NCBI GenBank assembly: GCA_046727715.1
Contig: JBKPDC010000280.1
Location: forward strand, 1 to 35,718
Source: CAVQLX01 sp046727715
GTDB taxonomy: Bacteria; Desulfobacterota; Binatia; DP-6
DNA: 35,718 nt
Reading direction: 5' to 3'
Numbering within the stretch: the first letter of the stretch is position 1; each line of letters opens with the position of its first letter. Positions 1 through 6,840 of this stretch are shown piece by piece. The notes under the pieces were generated by a model. The model was given only the letters and a program-made list of their open reading frames with translations, was not told the DNA's origin and made no database searches. Made by a program: the position numbers and the translations under genes.

Positions 1-1079
1 TGATGGGTCCCGCGAATCCGCACCGGCCCCGTCCAGTACTCGATGGGAAGCGCGTGGGCAGGAGTGTCCACCATGGGCTCGGCATGCAGGTCCAGGTCCC
101 ATGCGGGGGCGCGGAGGCGGTAGCGGTGCGGGAACCAGCGCGGGCCCTCGGTGAGCATCGACATGCCGCGCACGATCCCCGGGCTGCGGATGAACTCCGG
201 GATCGTGAGCTCGACGTCGGGCGTCGCGCGCAGCTCGAAACCAGGGGCCGGTCCTTGCGCGGAGAGCCCCGTCCAGGGAACCACCGCGTTGCGTGCGTCG
301 CGCTGGTATTGGTGGAAGCAGCTCATGTCCCAGCCGTCGTCGAGCTGGACCACGCGCCACTCGCTGCGATAGCGGGTGGAGCGCCAGTCCTGGTGCGCGG
401 TGAAGTCGTCGTGCGCCCACTGGCGGTCGATCCACCCGACGTGTCCTTCCACGTCCTCGGCGTGATCGCCCCAGGTGAGACGGCCGCGCAGATCGAGGCC
501 GCTCTGGAAGTAGGAGTAGGTGCGCGGCGCACCCAGGAACATCATCTCGCCACCCAGCAGACGGCCGCCGAGCGGGGCGGGCGGGCGCGTCGCGTCGATG
601 CGCAGCTCGAGCGCCATGCGCGCCCCGTGATGGTCCACGCCGGGGAGCGTGACGTCCCAGATGAAGGGCGTGAGCTCGCCACGCGCGTCCCGCGTCTGTT
701 CCCACAGCGCGGTTCCCGCCGCGGCTTCGAAACGGAGCGCGAGGTATCCCGGCACGGCGTGGATCTTGTACCGCCGACGAATGCGCGGGGGACGCGGGAA
801 GTCGTAATCGGTGTAGGTGCCGTAGTGCCGTCGATCGAGATCGTAGAGCGCGAAGGTGTAGAAGCTCGCGCGCACCAGCTTCCGCAGCACGCGCATGTCG
901 GTGAGGATGACGATGAAGGCGAACGATCGACCGCTGACGCGCCCGCGGAGGAATCCGTCGATGAAATACGTGGCGACGCCCAGCTCGGGGCGATGGCCGT
1001 CGGCAACCGGAAGCGTGAACGACGCCGGATCTCCCCAGTCGGGCACGTATGGATAGCGCTTCCAGCCGGCGTCGTTCAC
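1..1079 (-). CDS. Lipocalin-like / CrtC-AttH family protein (3' end cut off by window)
   Basis: Read on the minus strand, this frame gives 359 residues with no stop before the window edge, so the C-terminus is missing. Seen: the tryptophan-rich pattern of the AttH/CrtC (carotenoid 1,2-hydratase-like) double-lipocalin family, for example GHVGWIDRQWAHDDF at about residues 212-226, WRVVQLDDGWDMS near 241-253, and a C-terminal part ending in EYWTGPVRIRGT. I chose GTG at 1079 because an in-frame TAG lies 15 codons upstream and AAGGGA precedes it at normal spacing. No signal peptide is evident at this start. Family members bind or modify hydrophobic substrates, and many are annotated only as hydrolase-like lipocalins. 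The exact substrate cannot be read here. The overlapping long + strand frame is an antisense shadow: its protein is rich in R, A, H and E without family motifs. This gene is probably unrelated to the polysaccharide cluster. Confidence 0.85.
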   Translation of the reverse strand, partial: MNDAGWKRYPYVPDWGDPASFTLPVADGHRPELGVATYFIDGFLRGRVSGRSFAFIVILTDMRVLRKLVRASFYTFALYDLDRRHYGTYTDYDFPRPPRIRRRYKIHAVPGYLALRFEAAAGTALWEQTRDARGELTPFIWDVTLPGVDHHGARMALELRIDATRPPAPLGGRLLGGEMMFLGAPRTYSYFQSGLDLRGRLTWGDHAEDVEGHVGWIDRQWAHDDFTAHQDWRSTRYRSEWRVVQLDDGWDMSCFHQYQRDARNAVVPWTGLSAQGPAPGFELRATPDVELTIPEFIRSPGIVRGMSMLTEGPRWFPHRYRLRAPAWDLDLHAEPMVDTPAHALPIEYWTGPVRIRGTH

Positions 1080-1385
1080 GGAGCTTCCCTTTTCGTCTGA
1101 TGGTTCGTGCCGCGCCGCGTGCTATGCCGCGCACGGTCTGCGGAGTCCAGCGATGGCGCTCGCCACCGCTGCTGACTCCGGCGCGCACGCTCGCCGGGAC
1201 ACCGCGGCGGGTGTGCTCCACGATACGCTCGAAGCTCACGGCGACATCGTGACGGCGGTGGCGTGGTCGCCGGGCGGTGCACGCCTGGCCTCGGCCGCAG
1301 GTGGCCGCTCCTCCAGCTGCGGCTCGTCGGCGTGTCCGAGGGGTCGGACCAGCCGTTCGCCTCTGGCGTTGGCGCTGAGCGGGAC
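1080..1385. other. Intergenic region between the two minus-strand genes
   Basis: About 306 bp without a supported intact gene. It holds the ribosome site of the lipocalin-like gene (AAGGGA just upstream of 1079) and the WD40-like remnant on the + strand. Minus-strand frames are open through it but show no family pattern. I saw no clear terminator hairpin. Confidence 0.6.
1162..1310 (+). pseudogene. Possible decayed WD40-repeat remnant
   Basis: On the + strand this stretch encodes, in one frame, a segment close to a WD40 blade: DTAAGVLHDTLEAHG, then DIVTAVAWSPGG, then ARLASAAGG (about 1198-1305). This matches the usual order 'D..TG..L.TLEGH...V.AVAWSPDG..LASA..D'. Neither the preceding nor the following blade is recognisable, and the terminal W-D pair is absent. 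It therefore looks like a single blade left from a longer gene, or a chance resemblance in GC-rich DNA. There is no convincing start with a ribosome site. It lies between two minus-strand genes, antisense to their intergenic space. Confidence 0.3.
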
Positions 1386-1700
1386 TTACACGGCGGCCGG
1401 GCGGCGACCGGCGTGGCGGGCGGGGCGCAGCAACCCCGTGCGACGGAGCGATCGCCACTGGCGCTTGTAGCAGGCGTAGCAGCGGCCGCGCGCCTGGAGC
1501 AGCTTGCGCTCGCCGCAGTCGGCACAGGGACCCAGCCGCATGCGTGCCCGGTCGGCACAGGTGGCGCACACCAGTTTTCCCGTCTTCCGGCTGCGGTGGA
1601 CCTTGCCCTTGCGAAGTCGGCAGACGCTGCATCGGCCGCCAGCCTCGCGCCCGCCGCGGCCGGCCCGCGGCGGCGCCGCGCCTCGCTTCCCCGTTGCCAT
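1386..1700 (-). CDS. Small protein with four CxxC pairs (putative double zinc ribbon)
   Basis: The product is 104 residues. Four CxxC pairs are visible at residues 24/27, 45/48, 59/62 and 74/77, in the contexts CSVC, CATC, CADCGERK and CYACYKRQW. This spacing suits two zinc-binding knuckle pairs. Flanking stretches are rich in Arg and Lys, which fits nucleic-acid or ribosome binding, although no named family was recognised. The frame is open about 150 codons further upstream, but I chose the internal ATG at 1700 because GGAGGG lies about ten bases before it and the upstream residues show no family character. It could be a small regulatory or RNA-associated protein. It lies divergent from the polysaccharide operon and shares the upstream region 1701-2394 with it. 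Confidence 0.65.
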   Translation of the reverse strand: MATGKRGAAPPRAGRGGREAGGRCSVCRLRKGKVHRSRKTGKLVCATCADRARMRLGPCADCGERKLLQARGRCYACYKRQWRSLRRTGLLRPARHAGRRPAAV

Positions 1701-2238
1701 TCGATGCGCCCTCCAGGTCATTCCTAGCTGATTCACATAGTGTGGGGCAAGGGTTGCGAGGGGGAAAGCTGGCATGAAACGTCCGCGGCAGCGATCGGTG
1801 CGTGGACGCCGCCCGCGCATGAGCGAATGCCATGGCGCGAGCGGGAGCCGGCGCGTCGGAGTGCGCGATGGCCGCCCGGTTGATGCGGCGGCCTCCCCGC
1901 CGTCGACTCTTATGTGTCGGGAGAGTAGTCGGAGGCCGGCGCCATCCAGAAGCGGGGGGAACCGCTCACCACCCAACGCAGGGCCGGCTGCCACGCCGTA
2001 GGCGGGGGCGATGTGCGCAATCGCAAGGACCATCGCTCCCGTGGCCCGGCTCACCGCCGCCAGAGGTCTCCGGCAGACGCGACGCGCCGGAATCCTCCCG
2101 AATTCACGTGACAAACACCTGCCGGACGCGCCAAGGCTGGGCACCACATTCCGCTGCCCCGGGAGTTCCCAAAGCGAAAAACCGTCGCCCCATTCGCTAC
2201 TCTGGCCACGTCATACGGATGGGAACGGCGGCGAAAAA

Positions 2239-2285
2239 TTGCAGTCGTGCCCGAACGCCCATGACGCTTTGCAGCGCCGCACGAA
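2239..2285 (+). promoter_or_regulatory. Tandem 17-bp direct repeat, candidate enhancer-binding sites
   Basis: Two copies of the pattern TTGCAG-N4-GC-N-CGAA occur at 2239-2255 and 2269-2285. All 12 fixed positions match in both copies, and they start exactly 30 bp apart, close to three helical turns. They sit about 120 and 90 bp upstream of the expected start site of the sigma-54-type promoter at 2334-2349. That is the usual place for an activator of the NtrC type to bind. The repeats are seen directly; the activator-binding role is inference. Confidence 0.45.
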
Positions 2286-2333
2286 TCAGGATCGGCTCCC
2301 TAGGGCCTCGATCGTATTTGTTGACGATTCTCG

Positions 2334-2349
2334 CGGCACGAGCGTTGCT
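2334..2349 (+). promoter_or_regulatory. Sigma-54 (-24/-12) promoter of the polysaccharide operon
   Basis: The sequence CGGCAC-GAGCG-TTGCT matches the sigma-54 consensus TGGCAC-N5-TTGC(A/T) with one mismatch (first T to C). The invariant GG (2335-2336) and GC (2347-2348) are separated by exactly 10 bases. Transcription would be expected to begin near 2360, only 14-35 bases before the two possible starts of the export lipoprotein gene. Sigma-54 control of exopolysaccharide genes is known in several proteobacteria. It needs an NtrC-type activator, which is not encoded in this window. Confidence 0.65.
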
Positions 2350-2394
2350 TGGCGCAGAGGTGCGAAAACCGGAATGTCGAGCACAACAGGGTTC

Positions 2395-3138
2395 ATGAGT
2401 TTCGCCACCGGGCCATCGGCAGGTGATCGGTCGGCGCATCCGAGCATGCCCGGGCTCGGATCCGTCATGCTGGTTCTCGGCTGGGTCGCCGTGCTGAGCG
2501 GCGGATGCGCCTTCAACGCGCCGCCGGGGCGTGCCTCGGCCGATATGTCGGCCATGGTGGTCGATAGTCAATCCTATCGCATCCGCGTGGGCGACGCCCT
2601 CGACGTGCGCTTCTACAAGACCCCCGAGCTCAACGTCGAGAAGGTTCCCGTCCGCAACGACGGTAGGATCTCGCTCGACCTGATTGGCGACATCCAGGCG
2701 GCGGGGCTGGGCACGGACGAGCTCTCCGCGAGCCTGCGCAGCGCCTATTCGAAGGAGCTCGAAGATCCGCGCGTTGCGGTCATCGTCCGCGAGTTCGGGG
2801 GCCAGGTGTTCGTCGGGGGCGAGGTGGGTAAGCCGGCCGCGCTCAAGTACGCCGAGGGCATGACGGCGCTCCAGGCCATCCAGAGCGTCGGCGGCTTCAA
2901 CGACAAGGCGAGCCTCGAGAACGTCATCCTGATCCGCCGCACGACCGACCGGTACGAAGGCTATCGCCTCTTCCTCAAGCAAGCGCTCAGTGGTGATGAC
3001 TACACGCAGGACGTGGCGTTGCGGCCGAATGACGTCGTGTTCATCCCGAAGAGCCGGATCGCGAACGTGAACCTCTTGGTCGAGCAGTATATCACCAAGA
3101 ACATCCCGACCATCCCAATCGGGATACCGGTGTTCTGA
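2395..3138 (+). CDS. Outer-membrane polysaccharide export lipoprotein (Wza/BexD-type)
   Basis: This protein would form or contribute to the outer-membrane channel through which the finished polysaccharide leaves the cell. Seen: an N-terminal hydrophobic segment ending in LSGGC (Cys38, lipoprotein-like signal, with Leu at -4 rather than -3). It is followed by a Poly_export domain starting SYRIRVGDALDVRFYKTPEL (about 60-79) and by one SLBB-like domain around GQVFVGGEVGKPAALKY. At about 247 residues it is short for a full Wza and matches the compact versions found in exosortase-type EPS loci. ATG 2395 is preferred because AGGG precedes it and the predicted sigma-54 start site is near 2360. ATG 2374 (same frame, poorer ribosome site) and 2446 are alternatives. 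It is the first gene of the operon, followed 11 bp later by the chain-length gene. Confidence 0.88.
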   Translation: MSFATGPSAGDRSAHPSMPGLGSVMLVLGWVAVLSGGCAFNAPPGRASADMSAMVVDSQSYRIRVGDALDVRFYKTPELNVEKVPVRNDGRISLDLIGDIQAAGLGTDELSASLRSAYSKELEDPRVAVIVREFGGQVFVGGEVGKPAALKYAEGMTALQAIQSVGGFNDKASLENVILIRRTTDRYEGYRLFLKQALSGDDYTQDVALRPNDVVFIPKSRIANVNLLVEQYITKNIPTIPIGIPVF

Positions 3139-3149
3139 GGGGGCCGAGC

Positions 3150-4628
3150 ATGAGCGTTTCGTTGCAAGAGCAGGCCGTTCTCACGCTCGTCCAGGAGGCC
3201 GTGCACGCCGTCTTCCGCCGCTGGAAGCTCATCCTCGGTGCCTATCTCGGCATCGTGTTGACCGCGATCTTCGGCATCTTCGTCATCCCCCCGACCTATC
3301 GTGCGGCGGGGAAGATCCTCTTCACCACCGACCGTGCCGAGATCTCGACCAGCGCCGATCGCGGCACCGAGCTGGTGCGGACCAACCAGGTCTCGGAGGG
3401 CGAGATGAACTCGCAGCTCCAGATCCTCCGCGCTCGTGAGCTCATCGACGGCGTGCTGGCCGACATGCAACCTCCCAAGGAGGAGGACGACCCGCCTCAG
3501 GACGCCTCGTGGGTCGGGCGGCTGCTCCACGCCCCGGTCGCGGTCGCGCGCCACGCGTACAAGCGCCTCCACGGGCTCGACAACCTGAAGAACGACGACC
3601 CGCTCTACTGGCGGTCGCGCGGCGCGCTCGAGCACCTGGAGACGCTCAACGAGAAGCCGTCGAACATCGTCGAGATCGGGTACGTCAGCGGCGACCCGGC
3701 GTGGGCGCAGGACTTCGTCAACCGCCTGATGCAGGCATACGTCGAACACCACGCGCGCATGCAACAGATCTCCGAGGCGCAGGAGTTCTTCACCACGCAG
3801 AGCGACCTGCTGCGGCAGAAGCTGAATGGCTCCGAGGCCGAGCTGCAGAAGGCGCGGGAGCGCGCTGGCTCGCTCGCCGGCCAGCAGGCCGAGGTGCACG
3901 AGCGGCTGAACGAGTTCAACGCCGACCTGTCGCGGGCGCGCATCGCGCGCGTCGAGCAGGAGCAGCGCGTGGGGTTCCTCCAGCAGACCCTGCGCGGCGC
4001 GAAGGATGGACGCGTGGCCACGCCGGAGCTGCTCGAGCTGGAGGCGAAGCGGGCCGATCTGACCGGCAGGTACAAGCCGGACAGCGAACGCGTGAAGGCG
4101 ATCGACAGCCAGATCGAACGGCTCCGCAAGGCCATCTCCGGCTACGACACCGTCACCTCCGGGTCGGGCGGCGACGCCACGGGCACCGATCTGGTCGCGG
4201 CCCAGGCGGCGCTGGCGGCCCTCAAGGGCCGCGAAGACGCGCTGGCGAAGGCGGCCGAGCAGTATCGCAAGCAGGCCGAGTTCCTCGACAGCCAGAGCTT
4301 CGACCTCGCCCGCCTCGAGCGGCAGGTCAAGCTCGACGAAGAGACCTACACGTCCTACGTCCGCTCGGCCGAGCAGTCGCGGCTGTCCAACGCGATGGAG
4401 CAGAGCAAGCTCCTGCGGCTGCGCATCATCGAGCCGGCCGAGCTGCCGCTCCAGGCGGTCGCACCGAAGAAGGGGCAGATCCTCGCGTTCGCGTTGCTCG
4501 GCGGCCTGCTCTTGAGTCTCGGGCTGGGACTGGCGCGCGACCATTTCGACACCGCGGTCAAGAGCAGCGCCGACGTCCGGCGCTACGCCAACCTCGACAC
4601 GCTGGTGACGCTCCCCGACCGTTCCTGA
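3150..4628 (+). CDS. Wzz-type polysaccharide chain-length determinant / co-polymerase
   Basis: 492-residue inner-membrane protein that would control polymer length and link polymerase to exporter. Seen: an N-terminal transmembrane segment at about residues 26-46 (RRWKLILGAYLGIVLTAIFG). It is followed by the start of the Wzz domain (IPPTYRAAGKILFTT) and a long periplasmic coiled-coil rich in E, R, Q and A. The C-terminal part has the typical ELPLQAVAPKKGQ just before a second membrane segment at about 440-460, then a short cytosolic tail. There is no fused tyrosine-kinase domain; the kinase-like partner is a separate gene two positions downstream. The gene lies 11 bp after the export lipoprotein, with GAGGGGG before the ATG, and 6 bp before the ATPase gene. 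Confidence 0.9.
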   Translation: MSVSLQEQAVLTLVQEAVHAVFRRWKLILGAYLGIVLTAIFGIFVIPPTYRAAGKILFTTDRAEISTSADRGTELVRTNQVSEGEMNSQLQILRARELIDGVLADMQPPKEEDDPPQDASWVGRLLHAPVAVARHAYKRLHGLDNLKNDDPLYWRSRGALEHLETLNEKPSNIVEIGYVSGDPAWAQDFVNRLMQAYVEHHARMQQISEAQEFFTTQSDLLRQKLNGSEAELQKARERAGSLAGQQAEVHERLNEFNADLSRARIARVEQEQRVGFLQQTLRGAKDGRVATPELLELEAKRADLTGRYKPDSERVKAIDSQIERLRKAISGYDTVTSGSGGDATGTDLVAAQAALAALKGREDALAKAAEQYRKQAEFLDSQSFDLARLERQVKLDEETYTSYVRSAEQSRLSNAMEQSKLLRLRIIEPAELPLQAVAPKKGQILAFALLGGLLLSLGLGLARDHFDTAVKSSADVRRYANLDTLVTLPDRS

Positions 4629-4634
4629 GGCGGC

Positions 4635-6005
4635 ATGTATTACGAGCACTTCAGGCTTTCGGGCGAGCCGTTCAGCCTGACCCCGGATCCGGCCTTCCTC
4701 TTCCTGAGCGAGAAGCATCGCGAGGCGATGGCGGCCGTGCAATACGGCCTGGTTAACGCGCGGGGCTTCATCACACTGATCGGCGAGGTGGGTACCGGCA
4801 AGACCACCATCCTCTACAGCGTGCTCAGCCAGCTCGGCCCCGAAGTCGCCACCGCCTACATTCCCTACGTCGCGCACAGCTTCGACGATCTCCTCATGGT
4901 CGCGCTGAAGGACCTCGGGGAGGAGCCGCCGGCGGGCGCGTCGCGGCTCCACTTGCTCGAGGTGCTGCAGCGCATGCTGCTGCGCCGCGACGCGGCGGGG
5001 CAGCGCACGGCCCTGGTGATCGACGAGGCGCAGAGCCTCGGCGACGCCACGTTCGAGGAGCTCCGGCTGCTCTCCAACTTCGAAACCTACACGCACAAGC
5101 TCCTACAGATCGTGCTCGTGGGTCAGCCGGAGCTGCAGGAGCGACTGCGGCAGCAGAATCTCCGCCAGCTCCAGCAACGCGTCAGCGTCCGCGCCATCAT
5201 CAACCCGCTGGATGCCGCCGAGATGCAAGCGTACATCCTGCACCGCCTGAAGCAGGTCGGCGGGGACGAGCGGCTCTTCGAGCCGGCCGCACTGCGCGCG
5301 ATCGTGCGGCACACGCGGGGGATTCCTCGGCGCGCCAACATCCTGTGCCACAATGCACTGCTCTTTGCCTTCGGGCGCAGCCTCCCCCTGGTGACGGCGA
5401 GCGCGGCCGGCGAGGCCATCGCCGAGATGGAGGAGCGGAAGCCTGGGGTGCTCGGGCGCGGGGCCTTGCGGCGCACGTCACCGCGGCGTGTCTCGTCGTG
5501 GCGGTTTCCGGTCGGGCTCGCGACGGCCGCGGCCGTGACCGTGGTCGCTGGCGGGACCATGCTGCTTGGCGGCAAGGGCGCGACGCCGGGTGTCGGTGCC
5601 TCGGCGGCGGCGCCGCCAGTGGCACCCGTGGCGGTTACGCGGGTGTCGGCCGAGACGACCCCGGCCGCCGAGACGATTCCGGACGCCGTCGCGCCCCCGA
5701 CGCCGCCCGATGGGTCGGTGCCGGCAGTCGCCGCCGCACCGGCGACGCCGCCGGCGCCGCCCGCCCCGGTGGCTGCGGTGAGCTCCGTCCGTACGATCAA
5801 CATCCCGCCGGGTGGCAGCATCCTCGCCGCGGCGCGCGACCTCTATGGCAAGCTGCCCGGCGTGGCGCAGAGGCGGGCATTGTTGAGCGAGGTCCGACGA
5901 CTCAACCCGGGCCTACGCGACGTCAATCTCGTCAAGGCAGGCGCGACGGTGAAGTTCCCCGAGCTGCCCGAGCACACCGAAAGCGGCGAACAACCCCCCG
6001 AATGA
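4635..6005 (+). CDS. ExeA/GspA-like AAA ATPase with a C-terminal periplasmic extension
   Basis: 456 residues. The N-terminal part is an ExeA-type AAA ATPase. It starts MYYEHFRLSGEPFSLTPDP, has Walker A GEVGTGKTT at 50-58, Walker B ALVIDEAQ at 126-133 and an arginine-containing GIPRRAN near 229-235. A membrane segment follows at about 291-313. Then comes a Pro/Ala/Val-rich linker of about 70 residues and a terminal folded-looking part (about 387-442, INIPPGGSILAAARDLYG to LVKAGATVKFPEL) that resembles a LysM- or FimV-type tail. The nucleotide-binding motifs are intact. ATPases like this accompany EPS loci of the exosortase type, where they are called system-associated ATPases, although no exosortase is visible here. 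GAGGCGG precedes the ATG. The gene overlaps the next by 4 bp (ATGA). Confidence 0.88.
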   Translation: MYYEHFRLSGEPFSLTPDPAFLFLSEKHREAMAAVQYGLVNARGFITLIGEVGTGKTTILYSVLSQLGPEVATAYIPYVAHSFDDLLMVALKDLGEEPPAGASRLHLLEVLQRMLLRRDAAGQRTALVIDEAQSLGDATFEELRLLSNFETYTHKLLQIVLVGQPELQERLRQQNLRQLQQRVSVRAIINPLDAAEMQAYILHRLKQVGGDERLFEPAALRAIVRHTRGIPRRANILCHNALLFAFGRSLPLVTASAAGEAIAEMEERKPGVLGRGALRRTSPRRVSSWRFPVGLATAAAVTVVAGGTMLLGGKGATPGVGASAAAPPVAPVAVTRVSAETTPAAETIPDAVAPPTPPDGSVPAVAAAPATPPAPPAPVAAVSSVRTINIPPGGSILAAARDLYGKLPGVAQRRALLSEVRRLNPGLRDVNLVKAGATVKFPELPEHTESGEQPPE

Positions 6006-6766
6006 GCGCGTATTTCGAATCGCTGAATCGCCGCATCTCCTCACCGCCGGTGGTGAGCGCTGCGTCGGCGCCGGTCGTCGCCCCCGATCCCGTTCTCGTG
6101 CCGCAGGCCGCCCGGGTGCCGGTGCGCCGCCTCGCGCCGGGGGCGGTTCCCGCGGCGTACACCACGCTGCGCGAGCGGCTGATGGTGGCCGCCCACGGCA
6201 AGGCGCTCAAGGCTCTGGTGTTCGCCGGGTGCGACGGCGGTGAAGGATGCACGCAGGTGGTGCGCGAGTTCTCCGAGAGTCTCGCCAGCGCCGGGCTGAA
6301 CGTGCTGCTCGTGGATGCGGATCTCCGCACCGCCGGCCTCACCGCCAGCCTGGCAGCGCATGGCGCGGACCTCACCGAGCTCGTGCGCGCCAAGGAGGTC
6401 CCGCCGGCCACCCCCTGGGGGCGCGGCCGGATCACCGTCGCACCCAGTCCGGCTGGCGTGGCGGACAAGGAATCGTTCCTCCGCTCGCCCGAATTGGCGT
6501 TTTGGCTTGACATGCTACGAGTCACATTCGATTATACGTTTCTGGATGCACCGCCGATCCTGCGCCACGCCGACGGCACCCTCGCAAGCCTCTTCTGCGA
6601 CGGGGTCGTTCTCGTCGCGAGGGCCGGCGTCACGCGCGGGGAAGCCCTGGCACGGGCCCGACATCAGATCGAGCGGGCCGGGGGAAACGTGCTCGGCGTG
6701 GTGTTGAACCAGGTACGCAATCCGGTTCCGGTCTTTCTCCGGCGCTACCTGGTTAGAGCAGAGTAA
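6002..6766 (+). CDS. CpsD/CapB-like tyrosine-kinase relative with a broken Walker A motif
   Basis: 254 residues. Family bacterial tyrosine kinases phosphorylate a C-terminal tyrosine cluster and regulate Wzz-type assembly. Seen: the usual entry AAYTTLRERL (51-60). At the P-loop position it reads GCDGGEGCTQ (76-85), so the invariant lysine of GEGKT is Cys83 (codon TGC at 6248-6250). Walker A' VLLVDADLR (101-109) and Walker B FLDAPPI (180-186) are retained. The C-terminus ends RRYLVRAE with a single tyrosine and no cluster. Residues 1-50 are a Pro/Val/Ala-rich extension. It is probably a non-phosphorylating regulatory partner, or a P-loop protein using another residue. It overlaps the ATPase gene by 4 bp. 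A sequencing error at one codon is possible but would need two base changes to restore Lys. Confidence 0.85.
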   Translation: MSAYFESLNRRISSPPVVSAASAPVVAPDPVLVPQAARVPVRRLAPGAVPAAYTTLRERLMVAAHGKALKALVFAGCDGGEGCTQVVREFSESLASAGLNVLLVDADLRTAGLTASLAAHGADLTELVRAKEVPPATPWGRGRITVAPSPAGVADKESFLRSPELAFWLDMLRVTFDYTFLDAPPILRHADGTLASLFCDGVVLVARAGVTRGEALARARHQIERAGGNVLGVVLNQVRNPVPVFLRRYLVRAE

Positions 6767-6840
6767 GTCAGAAAGATCATAGTCAGCAAGGCGGCGAGCG
6801 AAGGACTCCGGGGAGGGAGGCCGATCTCGTCGGGAGGAAG

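Larger units (their letters stand above)
1701..2394. other. Long regulatory region upstream of the polysaccharide operon
   Basis: About 690 bp between a minus-strand small gene and the export lipoprotein gene. Frames are open on both strands through parts of it but none carries recognisable motifs, a good ribosome site or consistent protein character. The right-hand part (about 2100-2394) is visibly less GC-rich than the flanking genes. It contains two direct repeats and a sigma-54-type promoter, listed separately. On the minus side, the ribosome site GGAGGG for the zinc-ribbon gene is at about 1709-1714. Nothing else was identified between 1725 and 2230. Confidence 0.6.

Noticed and set aside
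3..1100. Long + strand open frame (365 codons)
   Set aside because: Its protein is Arg/Ala/Glu/His-rich without motifs, and it is exactly antisense to the lipocalin-like gene, which has family motifs.
1080..1239. Minus-strand segment with a WTPQTVRGIAR stretch that recalls serine-recombinase ends
   Set aside because: Only one short match, no catalytic domain, and the frame runs on as an off-frame reading of the lipocalin-like gene.
1386..2147. Longer 253-residue version of the zinc-ribbon protein
   Set aside because: The first 149 residues have no motif or ribosome site, while the internal ATG at 1700 has a strong one.
2011..2394. N-terminal extension of the export lipoprotein to 375 residues
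   Set aside because: The extra part contains the sigma-54 promoter and direct repeats and lacks protein character. The lipoprotein signal starts close to the ATGs at 2374-2446.
3000..5096. 698-codon minus-strand open frame
   Set aside because: It is antisense to the export lipoprotein, Wzz and ATPase genes, all of which have clear motifs. Its own composition is shadow-like.
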